Assembly: GCF_001667375.1 (NCBI RefSeq) | Contig: NZ_LZIN01000083.1 | Span: forward strand, 25,612-89,611 | Source: Mycolicibacter sinensis | Lineage (GTDB): Bacteria; Actinomycetota; Actinomycetes; Mycobacteriales; Mycobacteriaceae | Length of the DNA stretch: 64,000 nt | Reading direction: 5' to 3' | Part shown: in pieces, positions 19,194 to 27,694 of the stretch | Layout: every line of letters starts with the position of its first letter | How positions within the stretch are numbered: the first letter of the stretch is position 1 | Translations under genes and position numbers: made by a program | Notes under the pieces: model-generated | Seen by the model: only the letters and a program-made list of their open reading frames with translations | Database searches by the model: none | Told to the model about the DNA's origin: nothing

Positions 19194-19849
19194 TGGCGAT
19201 GCAGCCGGCGCGCATCATGCTCGCCGACGACCACGCCCTGGTGCGCAGTGGGCTGCGGATGATTCTGGATGCCGAGCCGGATCTGTGCGTGGTGGCCGAG
19301 GCGGCGGACGGGTCAGAGGCGCTCGCGGCCCTGCAGAACACCCCGGTCGATCTGGCCATCCTCGACATCGCGATGCCGCGGATGACCGGACTGCAGGCCG
19401 CCCGGGAGATCAACCGCAGCCATCCCCATGTGCGGGTGCTGATGCTGTCGATGCACGACAATGAGCAGTACTTCTTCGAAGCCCTCAAAGCGGGCGCATC
19501 CGGCTACGTGCTGAAATCCGTAGCGGACCGCGACTTGCTCGAGGCCTGCCGGGCGACGATGCGCGGCGAGCCGTTTCTGTACGCGGGCGCGGTGACCGCG
19601 CTGATCCGGGACTACCTGCACCGCACCCGGCAAGGGGAGGACTTGCCGGAGAACATCTTGACCCCGCGCGAAGAGGAAGTGCTGAAGCTGATCGCCGAAG
19701 GCTTCTCGGCGCGCGAGATCGCCAAGACACTGGGCATCAGCGCCAAGACGGTCGACCGTCACCGGACGAACACCCTGCAGAAGCTCGGTCTTCGCGACCG
19801 CCTGGCGCTCACCCGGTACGCGATCAGAGCTGGCCTGATCGAGGCCTAG
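19193..19849 (+). CDS. NarL/LuxR-family response regulator
   Basis: A 218-residue regulator: receiver domain with acidic pair ADDH (residues 11-14), phospho-Asp 58 in AILDIAMPR and Lys in VLKSVADRD; C-terminal LuxR-type helix-turn-helix (LTPREEEVLKLIAEGFSAR then GISAKTVDRHRTN). The unusual TVDRHR (more often TVKTHR or TVKNHV) is still a normal recognition helix. The Mrp operon starts 285 bases downstream on the same strand and is a natural candidate target; that is inference. Confidence 0.9.
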   Translation: MAMQPARIMLADDHALVRSGLRMILDAEPDLCVVAEAADGSEALAALQNTPVDLAILDIAMPRMTGLQAAREINRSHPHVRVLMLSMHDNEQYFFEALKAGASGYVLKSVADRDLLEACRATMRGEPFLYAGAVTALIRDYLHRTRQGEDLPENILTPREEEVLKLIAEGFSAREIAKTLGISAKTVDRHRTNTLQKLGLRDRLALTRYAIRAGLIEA

Positions 19850-20134
19850 CGGCGTTTCCAAGCGCGGCGGAGCCGGCGCAGCGGAACGCAGCCATGAGTC
19901 GTGATGAGGGTTCGACCCCCCACCGAATGGGAGTTGTATTCCATGGCGCTCGGCCGGTTCTTTGCGAAAACTGGATTTAGTTGCGGTGGGGGATTCGGTA
20001 CACGTTTGAGCAGCGCTCGATGTGGCTGTCGTTGTCGCGACCGTATTATGGTGCTGTCCGGCGCCGCCCCTATGTCAGATATGTTGTACCAGAACTGATT
20101 CCATGGCCTGGATCAATTCGTTTTGTGGAGCGTG
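19850..20134 (+). other. Leader region before the Mrp operon
   Basis: A 285-base gap without a credible gene. It is less GC-rich than its surroundings (for example GAAAACTGGATTTAG and TATGTCAGATATGTTG), as expected of a promoter region. I could not fix -35/-10 positions or a regulator site. Confidence 0.5.
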
Positions 20135-23035
20135 ATGCTAGCGATACTGCTTGCCCATACCGTCGGCGCGGCCGCCGCACCCTGGCTGGTCCGCAGGTGG
20201 GGCCGGGCGGCGTTCTATCCCCTGGGCTTGATTCCGCTGGTATCGCTGGTGTGGGTGGTGCTGAACTGGCCGTCCGGCCCTGACGACAATCGTCGAACGA
20301 CGGTGTCGTGGGTGCCCGGGTTGTCGATGGACATCGACCTGCGCTTCGACTCGCTGGCGGCGATCATGTGTGCCTTGGCAATGGGGATCGGCGCCCTGGT
20401 GCTGTTCTACTGCGCCGGGTACTTCCGTCCCGTCAGCCCCCACACCGATCTCGATCCGCGGCTGCCCAGCTTCGCCGCGAAGATGATCGGATTCGCCGGC
20501 TCCATGTTCGGACTGATGGTCGCCGACAACATGCTGGTGCTGTACGTGTTCTGGGAACTGACCACGGTGTTGTCGTTCCTGCTGATCGGTCACTACGCCG
20601 AACGTGCCGTGAATCGCCGCGCCGCCATTCAGGCGTTGGTGGTGACCACCGCGGGCGGCCTGGCGATGCTGGTCGGCATCATCACGCTGGGCAACACCGC
20701 CGGTACCTACCTGCTCTCGGAGTTGGTGGCGAGTCCGCCGTCCGGCACGGTGGTCACCGTCGGTGTGCTGCTGGTCCTGGTCGGCGCACTGAGCAAGTCC
20801 GCGATCATGCCGCTGCACTTCTGGCTGCCGGGCGCGATGGCGGCGCCGACACCGGTCAGCGCCTATCTGCACGCCGCGGCGATGGTCAAGGCCGGCGTCT
20901 ACCTGGTGGCGCGGTTGACACCGGGGTTCGCCGACTCACCGGGATGGCGCCCCACCGTGGTGGTCCTGGGCCTGGCCACCGCCCTGCTGGCGGGCTGGCG
21001 TGCGATTCGCGAGTACGACTTGAAGCTGGTGCTGGCGTACAGCACGGTCAGCCAGCTGGGGCTGATGATCGTGTTGGTCGGCGCCGGCGGAAACGATCTG
21101 ATGCTGGCCGGCCTGACCGCGATGTGTGCGCATGCGGCCGCCAAGGCGGCCCTGTTCATGGTGGTGGGGATCATCGACCACGCCACCGGCACCCGTGATC
21201 TACGCGAGTTGGCCGGCTTGGGGCGCCGCAGTCCGGGACTGTTCCTGGTCGCCGCGGCGGCCGCCGCCAGCATGGCCGGGGTGCCGCCGTTTGTGGGATT
21301 CATCGCCAAGGAGACCATCTTCGGAACCGAGGCCCAGGCGCCGACCCTGGGCGCCTCCATTCCCTACGTGCTGGGTGCGGCTGTGCTCGCCTCGACGTTC
21401 ACCGTGATCTACAGCGCGCGGTTCGTATGGGGCGGTTTCGCCGGGAAGGGCCGGTCCGAGCCCAGCGACCATGTCGCCAAACTGCACCCGCCGACCGTCG
21501 CGTTCATGGCGGCGCCGGCGGTGCTGGCCGTCACGAGCCTGGTTTTCGGGCTGTGGCCGCTGGGGCTCGACTCCGTGCTGCACCGGTACTCCGACACCGT
21601 GCCCGACGGCGTGGACTACCACCTGGCGCTGTGGCACGGTCCGGGGCTCCCGGTATTCCTGTCGGCGACGGTGCTGGTCGTCGGCGCCGGCATCTTCCTC
21701 GGGCGCGGCGCACTGCAACTGTCCCGGTTGCGCCGGCTGCCGCTTGGCAAGGCCGATGAACACTACGACGAGTTCCTCCGGCTGCTCGACGTGGCTGCGG
21801 TCCGGTTGACCGCCGTCACCCAGCGCGGCTCACTCCCGTTCAACCAGGCGGTGATCTTCACGACGCTGATCCTGCTGCCGCTGGGCGCGCTCATGCTGGG
21901 TGCTCGTGACCGAGTCGATCTACAACTGTGGGATACGCCGCTGCAGCTCACCCTCGCAGTGCTGGTGGTCGCCGGCGGGGTCGGCGCCACGCGGGCTCGC
22001 AACCGGTTGTCCGCGGTACTGATGGTCGGTGTGACCGGGTACGGCTGCGCCGTGGCGTTCGCGTTCCACGGGGCGCCCGACCTGGCGTTGACCCAGTTGC
22101 TCGTCGAGACCGTGACCCTGGTGATCTTCGTGTTGGTGCTGCGTACGCTGCCCGCGGAGACAGCGCGCCCCACGATGGCGACGAACCGGCTACCGCGGGC
22201 GGTGTTGGCCATCGCGGTCGGCGTCAGCGTCGCTGTGTTCGGGGCCTTCGCGATGGCGGCCCGTACCGGTCAGGTTGTCGCCGACCTGTTGCCGGAGGCG
22301 GCTTATCTTCGCGGGTATGGCGCCAACACGGTCAACGTGATCCTGGTCGATATCCGGGCCTGGGACACCCTCGGAGAGATCTCGGTGTTGCTGGTGGCCG
22401 CGACCGGGGTGGCCTCGATGGTGTTCCGGACCCGCCGATTCGGCCGTGCGCCACGGACCGCGGATGCCGACGCATATCTCAAAGACCAGGGTGCCGCCAC
22501 GCCCTACAGCCCCGCGATCGGGTCCACCACCTGGCTGCGCGGCAGCGACTACTACGACCCCAACCAGCGATCGCTGGTGTTGGAGGTCGCGAGCCGGGTC
22601 ATCTTCCCGCTGATCATGGTGGTTTCGGTCTACTTCCTGTTCGCCGGGCACAACAACCCCGGCGGTGGTTTCGCCGGCGGGTTGGCTGCCGGACTGGCAC
22701 TGGCGCTGCGCTATCTGGCGGGCGGGCGATATGAACTCGGCGAGACGCTGCCGCTGGACTCCGGAAAGATCCTGGGCGTCGGCTTGAGCCTGGTCGGGGG
22801 CACGGCCCTGGCGTCGCTGTTCGTCGGCGCGCCGGCGCTGTCGTCCGCGGCAATTACCTTCACCCTGCCGGTACTGGGTCAGGCGAAGCTGGTGACTTCG
22901 TTGTTCTTCGATGTGGGGGTGTATCTGGTCGTGGTCGGCATGGTGCTCGACGTCCTGCGTAGTCTCGGCGCCCGGCTAGATCAGGTGCAGGAGCTGCAAC
23001 GGCCCGTGCAGCGCTCGGTGGTGAGGGCACCATGA
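20135..23035 (+). CDS. mrpA: Mrp Na+/H+ antiporter subunit A fused to subunit B
   Basis: This 966-residue membrane protein is the main proton-channel subunit of the multisubunit Mrp (Mnh/Pha) antiporter. Residues 1-~790 are the NADH-dehydrogenase-5-like MrpA part (for example LYVFWELTTVLSFLLIG, KSAIMPLHFWLPGAM, VSAYLHAAAMVKAG). From about residue 810 comes a complete MrpB domain (FLFAGHNNPGGGFAGGL). Fusion of A and B is common in Actinobacteria. ATG at 20135 has GGAG four bases upstream. It is the first of six genes linked by 4-base overlaps. Confidence 0.95.
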   Translation: MLAILLAHTVGAAAAPWLVRRWGRAAFYPLGLIPLVSLVWVVLNWPSGPDDNRRTTVSWVPGLSMDIDLRFDSLAAIMCALAMGIGALVLFYCAGYFRPVSPHTDLDPRLPSFAAKMIGFAGSMFGLMVADNMLVLYVFWELTTVLSFLLIGHYAERAVNRRAAIQALVVTTAGGLAMLVGIITLGNTAGTYLLSELVASPPSGTVVTVGVLLVLVGALSKSAIMPLHFWLPGAMAAPTPVSAYLHAAAMVKAGVYLVARLTPGFADSPGWRPTVVVLGLATALLAGWRAIREYDLKLVLAYSTVSQLGLMIVLVGAGGNDLMLAGLTAMCAHAAAKAALFMVVGIIDHATGTRDLRELAGLGRRSPGLFLVAAAAAASMAGVPPFVGFIAKETIFGTEAQAPTLGASIPYVLGAAVLASTFTVIYSARFVWGGFAGKGRSEPSDHVAKLHPPTVAFMAAPAVLAVTSLVFGLWPLGLDSVLHRYSDTVPDGVDYHLALWHGPGLPVFLSATVLVVGAGIFLGRGALQLSRLRRLPLGKADEHYDEFLRLLDVAAVRLTAVTQRGSLPFNQAVIFTTLILLPLGALMLGARDRVDLQLWDTPLQLTLAVLVVAGGVGATRARNRLSAVLMVGVTGYGCAVAFAFHGAPDLALTQLLVETVTLVIFVLVLRTLPAETARPTMATNRLPRAVLAIAVGVSVAVFGAFAMAARTGQVVADLLPEAAYLRGYGANTVNVILVDIRAWDTLGEISVLLVAATGVASMVFRTRRFGRAPRTADADAYLKDQGAATPYSPAIGSTTWLRGSDYYDPNQRSLVLEVASRVIFPLIMVVSVYFLFAGHNNPGGGFAGGLAAGLALALRYLAGGRYELGETLPLDSGKILGVGLSLVGGTALASLFVGAPALSSAAITFTLPVLGQAKLVTSLFFDVGVYLVVVGMVLDVLRSLGARLDQVQELQRPVQRSVVRAP

Positions 23036-23481
23036 CCGCACATCTGGTTCCGTTGCTGATGGCCGCCGGTCTCACCGCCTGCGGGGTGTACATGCTGCTG
23101 GAGCGCAACCTCACCCGAGCGCTGCTGGGCCTGATGATGGTCGGCAATGCCATCAACCTGTTGATCATCGATGTCTCCGGGCCGGGCGGTAGCCCACCGA
23201 TCTACAACAGCACCGAGGGCATGGAAACCGACGCGGACCCGCTGGCCCAGGCCATGGTGCTGACGGCCATCGTCATCACCATGGGCATCGGCGCGTTCGT
23301 GCTGGCGCTGATCTACCGCTCCTACCACCTGACCACCGAAGACGACATCGGCGACGACGAGGAGGCGACCCGGCTGTCCCAGCTCTCCGACGAGGAGATC
23401 ATCGCCGCTGAGGCCGACGACAGTGAGCCGGTGGCGCCCGGCGAATTGGACGCCGTCGCCGAAAGCGGGGTGTCCCGGTGA
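23032..23481 (+). CDS. mrpC: Mrp antiporter subunit C
   Basis: This 149-residue NuoK-like subunit has three membrane helices (LMAAGLTACGVYMLLE, ALLGLMMVGNAINLLII, AMVLTAIVITMGIGAFVLAL) and an acidic cytosolic tail of about 45 residues. The conserved DPLAQAMVLTAIVI motif identifies MnhC/MrpC. Its ATG overlaps mrpA by 4 bases and its end overlaps mrpD. Confidence 0.94.
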   Translation: MTAHLVPLLMAAGLTACGVYMLLERNLTRALLGLMMVGNAINLLIIDVSGPGGSPPIYNSTEGMETDADPLAQAMVLTAIVITMGIGAFVLALIYRSYHLTTEDDIGDDEEATRLSQLSDEEIIAAEADDSEPVAPGELDAVAESGVSR

Positions 23482-25076
23482 GTCTCGCTACTGTCCTGGT
23501 CCCGCTTCCGGTGCTATTGCCCACGCTGGGCGCGGCGCTGACCCTCATCGTCGGCCGGCGGCCGAAGTTGCAACAGCCGATCACCATCGGTGTGCTGGCC
23601 GGGGACGTCGCCGTGACCGCCGCGCTGCTGTTCCTCTCCGACCGGGGGGGCACCTTGGCTTTGCACGTCGGCGGCTGGGGTCCGACCAAGGGCGGACGCG
23701 GGCCGCTCGGCATCACCTTGGTCGTCGATCGGTTATCGGCGCTGATGCTGATCGTGTCGGCGGTCGTGCTGCTGGCGGTGATCATCTACGCCATCGGCCA
23801 GGGGGTCCGCGACGGTGACGACCGCCAGCCGGTGTCGATCTTTTTGCCCACGTATCTGACGCTGTCGGCCGGTGTCTCCCTGGCGTTCCTGGCTGGCGAC
23901 CTGTTCAACCTCTTCGTCGGGTTCGAGATGCTGTTGGCCGCGAGCTTCGTCTTGCTGACCATCGGTGCCAGCGCCGAACGGATCCGGGCCGGCATCGGCT
24001 ACGTGATGGTGTCGATGGTGTCGTCGTTGATCTTCCTGCTCGGTATCGCTCTGGTCTATGCCGCAACCGGCACGCTGAACCTGGCTGAGCTGGCCACCCG
24101 CACCAGCGGCCTGCCCGACGGCACCCGCAGTGCGGTGTTCGCGGTGTTGCTGGTGGCGTTCGGCATCAAAGCCGCCGTCTTCCCGCTGTCGGCCTGGTTG
24201 CCCGATTCCTATCCCACGGCACCCGCCCCGATCACCGCCGTGTTCGCCGGCATCCTGACCAAGGTCGGGGTCTACGCGATCATCCGGGCGCATTCCCTGC
24301 TGTTTCCCGACGGTGGTTTGGACTCGGTGCTGCTCGTCGGGGCGCTGCTGACCATGCTGGTGGGTATCTTCGGGGCCATCGCCCAGAGCGACATCAAGCG
24401 AATCTTGTCTTTCACGTTGGTCAGCCATATCGGCTTCATGGTGTTCGGGGTGGCGCTGTCGAGCGAGTTGGGCATGTCCGGCGCCATCTTCTACGTGATG
24501 CACCACATCATCGTGATGACGACATTGTTCTTGGCGGCCGGACTGATCGAACGTCAGGGCGGGGCGTCGTCGCTGAAGCGGCTCGGCGGCTTGGTGGCGA
24601 ACCCGTTGCTGGCATTCATGTTCTTGGTCCCGGCGTTCAACCTTGGTGGCATACCTCCTTTTTCGGGCTTCATCGGCAAGACGGCGGTGCTCCAGGCCGG
24701 TGTCGACGACGGGTCGGTGCTGTCCTGGTTCCTGGTGGGCGGTGCGGTGGTGACCAGTCTGCTGACGCTGTATGTGCTGGCGCGGGTGTGGAACAAGGCG
24801 TTCTGGCGCCTGCGCAGCGACGCCCCCGAGGGTGAGCTGGTGCGGGCCGCGCCGCCGGTGCTGCTCGACGATGTCGCCGAGGTCGCCTTCGACGACCGCG
24901 AGGATGTCGGGAAGATGCCGTTAGGGATGGTGGTGCCGACGATCGCGTTGATCGTGCTGGGGCTGACGTTCACCGTGCTGGCCGGCCCGATCTTCGGCTA
25001 CACCGAGCGCGCCGCAGCCGAGGTGCTCGACCGGGGCGAGTACATCTCGGCCGTATTGAGCGGAGGTCTGCCGTGA
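23478..25076 (+). CDS. mrpD: Mrp antiporter subunit D
   Basis: This 532-residue NuoN/NuoM-like subunit is the second proton-translocating module. It has about 14 helices, including GFEMLLAASFVLLTIG with the conserved Glu, IKAAVFPLSAWLPDSYPTAP with the key Lys, and FTLVSHIGFM. GTG start at 23478 overlaps mrpC (GTGA) and the stop overlaps mrpE. Confidence 0.95.
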   Translation: MSLATVLVPLPVLLPTLGAALTLIVGRRPKLQQPITIGVLAGDVAVTAALLFLSDRGGTLALHVGGWGPTKGGRGPLGITLVVDRLSALMLIVSAVVLLAVIIYAIGQGVRDGDDRQPVSIFLPTYLTLSAGVSLAFLAGDLFNLFVGFEMLLAASFVLLTIGASAERIRAGIGYVMVSMVSSLIFLLGIALVYAATGTLNLAELATRTSGLPDGTRSAVFAVLLVAFGIKAAVFPLSAWLPDSYPTAPAPITAVFAGILTKVGVYAIIRAHSLLFPDGGLDSVLLVGALLTMLVGIFGAIAQSDIKRILSFTLVSHIGFMVFGVALSSELGMSGAIFYVMHHIIVMTTLFLAAGLIERQGGASSLKRLGGLVANPLLAFMFLVPAFNLGGIPPFSGFIGKTAVLQAGVDDGSVLSWFLVGGAVVTSLLTLYVLARVWNKAFWRLRSDAPEGELVRAAPPVLLDDVAEVAFDDREDVGKMPLGMVVPTIALIVLGLTFTVLAGPIFGYTERAAAEVLDRGEYISAVLSGGLP

Positions 25077-25600
25077 GATCGATCGCACTGCGGATCTTTT
25101 CGGTGTCGGCGTTGGCGACCATCTGGACGCTGCTGTGGGGCCGCTTCACCGTCCCCAACATCGTCCTCGGGATGGTAGTCGCCGTGGTCATCATGGTGCT
25201 GTTGCCATTGCCGCCGGTGCCGGTGCAGGGTCGGGTGCATCCGTGGTCGGTGCTGCAGCTGCTGGGACTGTTCGGCTGGTACCTGGTGGCGTCCAGTGTC
25301 CAGTTGATGTGGCTGGCGATCAGACCCGGGCCCCCGCCGCAGACCGGGGTGCTGCGGGTGCCGCTGAACATCAAATCCGATCTGGTGTTGGTGATGGCGT
25401 CCAGCATCACCACGCTGATTCCCGGATCCATCGTGCTGGAGATCGACCAGGTGCGTCGCATCCTGTACTGCCACGTGATCGATGTTGGAAACGCGCGTTC
25501 AGTCGAGCGGTTCTACCACCAAGCCGCGCACGTGGAGCGACTGTTGATCGCCGCTTTCGAGCGCGACGACGAGTGGCAGCCGGCGGGGGGAACCGCATGA
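25073..25600 (+). CDS. mrpE: Mrp antiporter subunit E
   Basis: This 175-residue subunit has two N-terminal helices, a third at SVLQLLGLFGWYLVASSVQL, and the family motif SDLVLVMASSITTLIPGS followed by a cytosolic domain with LYCHVIDV. GTG start at 25073; 4-base overlaps on both sides. Confidence 0.93.
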   Translation: MRSIALRIFSVSALATIWTLLWGRFTVPNIVLGMVVAVVIMVLLPLPPVPVQGRVHPWSVLQLLGLFGWYLVASSVQLMWLAIRPGPPPQTGVLRVPLNIKSDLVLVMASSITTLIPGSIVLEIDQVRRILYCHVIDVGNARSVERFYHQAAHVERLLIAAFERDDEWQPAGGTA

Positions 25601-25875
25601 CCGTCATCTGGGCAACCGCGGGCGTGCTGCTGGGGGCCGCCGCGATCATCACCATGTATCGGCTACTGGCCGGGCCCAGCACGCTGGACCGCCTGGTGGC
25701 GCTGGACACCCTGGCCGCCATGACGATGTGCGGTATCGGCATTTGGGCGGCCGTCACCCGGGACACCACCGCGACGTACAGCCTGACGGCGCTGGCGTTG
25801 GTCGGATTCATCGGATCGGTGAGCGTGGCCCGTTTCCGGGTTCCCGACGATCCCGAACTGCGGAGGCAATCGTGA
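25597..25875 (+). CDS. mrpF: Mrp antiporter subunit F
   Basis: This 92-residue, three-helix subunit carries the family-typical LAGPSTLDRLVALDTLA motif followed by a final helix (LTALALVGFIGSVSVARF). The ATG lies within ATGA overlapping mrpE. Too short to be recognised alone, but position and motif make it secure. Confidence 0.93.
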   Translation: MTVIWATAGVLLGAAAIITMYRLLAGPSTLDRLVALDTLAAMTMCGIGIWAAVTRDTTATYSLTALALVGFIGSVSVARFRVPDDPELRRQS

Positions 25876-26219
25876 TCGTGCTCGACGTGGTGGCCAGTCT
25901 GCTGGGGCTCGCCGGGGCGGTGCTGGCGCTGACGGCGGCGATCGGGGTGGTGCGCTTCCCGGACACGTTGGCCCGGATGCACTCAGCCACCAAACCGCAG
26001 GTACTGGGGCTGATATTGGTGCTGATCGCCGCATTGTTCCGGTTGCGCGGCAGCCACGACGCCGGGATGGTGACGGTGAGCATCATCTTCACCCTGATCA
26101 CCGCGCCGGTTGTCGCCCACCGGGTGGGCCGACTGGCCTACCAGGAGCAGGACATGACCGAGGTGCTGGCCGTCGATCAGTTGGTCGAGCTCACCGACGA
26201 GGATCAGGCTGCGCGCTGA
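25872..26219 (+). CDS. mrpG: Mrp antiporter subunit G
   Basis: This 115-residue, three-helix subunit has the PDTLARMHSATKPQVLG motif characteristic of MnhG/MrpG. It is the last gene of the antiporter operon. GTG start overlaps mrpF by 4 bases. The C-terminus extends as an acidic soluble tail and overlaps the end of the converging methyltransferase gene by 16 bases. Confidence 0.93.
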   Translation: MIVLDVVASLLGLAGAVLALTAAIGVVRFPDTLARMHSATKPQVLGLILVLIAALFRLRGSHDAGMVTVSIIFTLITAPVVAHRVGRLAYQEQDMTEVLAVDQLVELTDEDQAAR

Positions 26220-26830
26220 GCTGGCCGCAGCACGGCGACCAGAAAGTCGGAATCGTCGGTGAAAGGCTTCAGGTCCCAGGTGCCCAGCAAGAGATCGGTC
26301 GCGAACCCCGCGGTCGCCGCGTCGTCGAGGAACTGGCTGAACTCGTAGTCCCGGTCGGCGCCGAAACCGATCACGGTCCGCCCGTCCTCGGCGCAGTGGT
26401 GGCGCAGCCGGCGCAGTATCTCGACGCGGGTGCTCGGGGCGACGAACGTCATGACGTTGCCGGCCGACACGATCACCTCGAACGGCTCGGCGATGCCGCG
26501 GGCGGGCAGGTCCAGTTCGGCCAGGTCCGCGACGAGATAGCGTGGCCCCGGGTGATCCTGCTCGGCCGCCTCGATGAGCTCGGGGTCCACGTCGACACCG
26601 ACCACGTCATGACCGGCGCCGGCCAGCACGCCGGCCACCCGGCCCGGGCCGCAGCCGGCGTCGAGGATGCGGGCGCCGCGGGAGGCCATCGCATCGATGA
26701 AGCGCGCTTCGCCGGCGAGATCGTTACCGGCGCGAGCCATTTGACGGAAGCGCTCGATGTACCACTGCGAATGCCCGGGATCGGCGGCGACCTTTTGCAT
26801 CCAGAGGCTCTGCTCGACCATGCGTGCCAT
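26204..26830 (-). CDS. Class I SAM-dependent methyltransferase
   Basis: This 208-residue protein has the Rossmann-fold methyltransferase core: motif I ILDAGCGPGRVAG at about residue 57, acidic VVGVDVDPELI for the ribose, and a motif-IV-like VIVSAGNVMTF. The substrate cannot be read. It ends the minus-strand cluster that starts with DUF2563, 18 bases after the LpqN-like gene, but may be independent of the secretion genes. Confidence 0.85.
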   Translation of the reverse strand: MARMVEQSLWMQKVAADPGHSQWYIERFRQMARAGNDLAGEARFIDAMASRGARILDAGCGPGRVAGVLAGAGHDVVGVDVDPELIEAAEQDHPGPRYLVADLAELDLPARGIAEPFEVIVSAGNVMTFVAPSTRVEILRRLRHHCAEDGRTVIGFGADRDYEFSQFLDDAATAGFATDLLLGTWDLKPFTDDSDFLVAVLRPAQRAA

Positions 26831-26848
26831 TCTCGCAGGGCTGCTGCG

Positions 26849-27355
26849 TCACCGGTCGGGCAGGCGGACTTCCAGCGCATCGAGGATGGCCTGCTTGGCG
26901 GCGACGTAGTGCGGGTTGTCGACATCGGTGGTCTGGATGGTGACGGTGACCGCCCAGATCCGGTCCTTGGCGTTCTGCACCGCGACGATCAGGCCGGTTG
27001 CCGGCCGGCCCTGCAGGTTGTAGCTGATCGTTCTACTCGGAAAACCCGATACGGTTCCGGGGGTTTCGGCGTCGAGTTCACCGACGATGTTGGCCACCGC
27101 GGCGCGTTCCTTGGCCAAGGCCTGCGATGGAAGCCCGACCTGGCCGGTGAGTTCTTCGCACGTCACCACCGCGTTGGGGGTGAAGCCGTGCCGGCGCAGT
27201 TCCTGGTTGTAGAGGACGCCGCGAAGTGGCGGGGAGTCGTTGCTGGGCATGAACTCCCAGCCCGGTGGCTTCGGGAGGGTGATCGTCGGTTCACCGGGGG
27301 TGCGGGGAGCCAATGTGATCGGTCCGGAGCCGGCCGGGTGGTCGGCGGCTTTCAT
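26849..27355 (-). CDS. LpqN/LpqT-like domain protein without signal peptide
   Basis: This 168-residue protein resembles the LpqN/LpqT family: the GEPTITLPKPPGWEFM start, an NAVVTCEEL-type core and a C-terminal DALEVRLP helix. LpqN-type proteins are normally lipoproteins, but this one begins MKAADHPAGSG, with no hydrophobic leader or lipobox, so it should be cytosolic as annotated. It lies directly after the small membrane protein in the type VII-associated cluster. Role unknown; a chaperone or immunity-type partner is possible. Confidence 0.7.
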   Translation of the reverse strand: MKAADHPAGSGPITLAPRTPGEPTITLPKPPGWEFMPSNDSPPLRGVLYNQELRRHGFTPNAVVTCEELTGQVGLPSQALAKERAAVANIVGELDAETPGTVSGFPSRTISYNLQGRPATGLIVAVQNAKDRIWAVTVTIQTTDVDNPHYVAAKQAILDALEVRLPDR

Positions 27356-27368
27356 GACAGGTCCTGTC
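27356..27368. repeat. 13-base palindrome over the ribosome site of the LpqN-like gene
   Basis: GACAGG-T-CCTGTC lies immediately upstream of the minus-strand ATG and includes the AGGA ribosome-binding segment. It could hide the site in an mRNA hairpin or bind a repressor. Confidence 0.4.
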
Positions 27369-27374
27369 GGTGCG

Positions 27375-27671
27375 TCACGAACGAGAACCAGGCCAGCGCC
27401 CGATCGGCCAGCGCTTGCGGACGTAGACGGCGCCGAAGCCTAGGTAGGCGAAGAAGGCTCCGCCAACGACTGCGCTGACCAGATCCGATGCCTCCGGATA
27501 CTTCACCGAGTCGTAGAGCGCGACGGCGAACAACGCGGCACACACCATCGGACCGATGACCCAAAACAGCCACTTCGACTTCGCGTCCTTGCGGGGGTCC
27601 ACCGGAATTGCGATGACAAGCGCGACCATACCGGCGATGAAGATAATGCGCTCTGCGTTGCTGATGGTGAT
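27375..27671 (-). CDS. Small three-helix membrane protein, possible non-AUG start
   Basis: The frame from the ATG at 27629 gives 84 residues with two full membrane helices (WLFWVIGPMVCAALFAVAL, VGGAFFAYLGFGAVYV) and a truncated first helix. Extending upstream to an ATC at 27671 adds ITISNAERIIFIAG and completes the first helix. A strong AGAGGAG site sits 4 bases before that ATC and 12 bases after the preceding stop. No ATG, GTG or TTG exists in this frame between them. I therefore annotate from 27671. It directly follows the glycine-zipper protein, the position where immunity genes are often found. Function unknown. Confidence 0.6.
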   Translation of the reverse strand: MTISNAERIIFIAGMVALVIAIPVDPRKDAKSKWLFWVIGPMVCAALFAVALYDSVKYPEASDLVSAVVGGAFFAYLGFGAVYVRKRWPIGRWPGSRS

Positions 27672-27694
27672 CGTTCTCCTCTGGCTGCGGCGTC

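Noticed and set aside
19901..20098. 65-residue frame in the leader before mrpA
   Set aside because: No ribosome site, odd Cys/Arg-rich composition, and it overlaps another equally poor frame.
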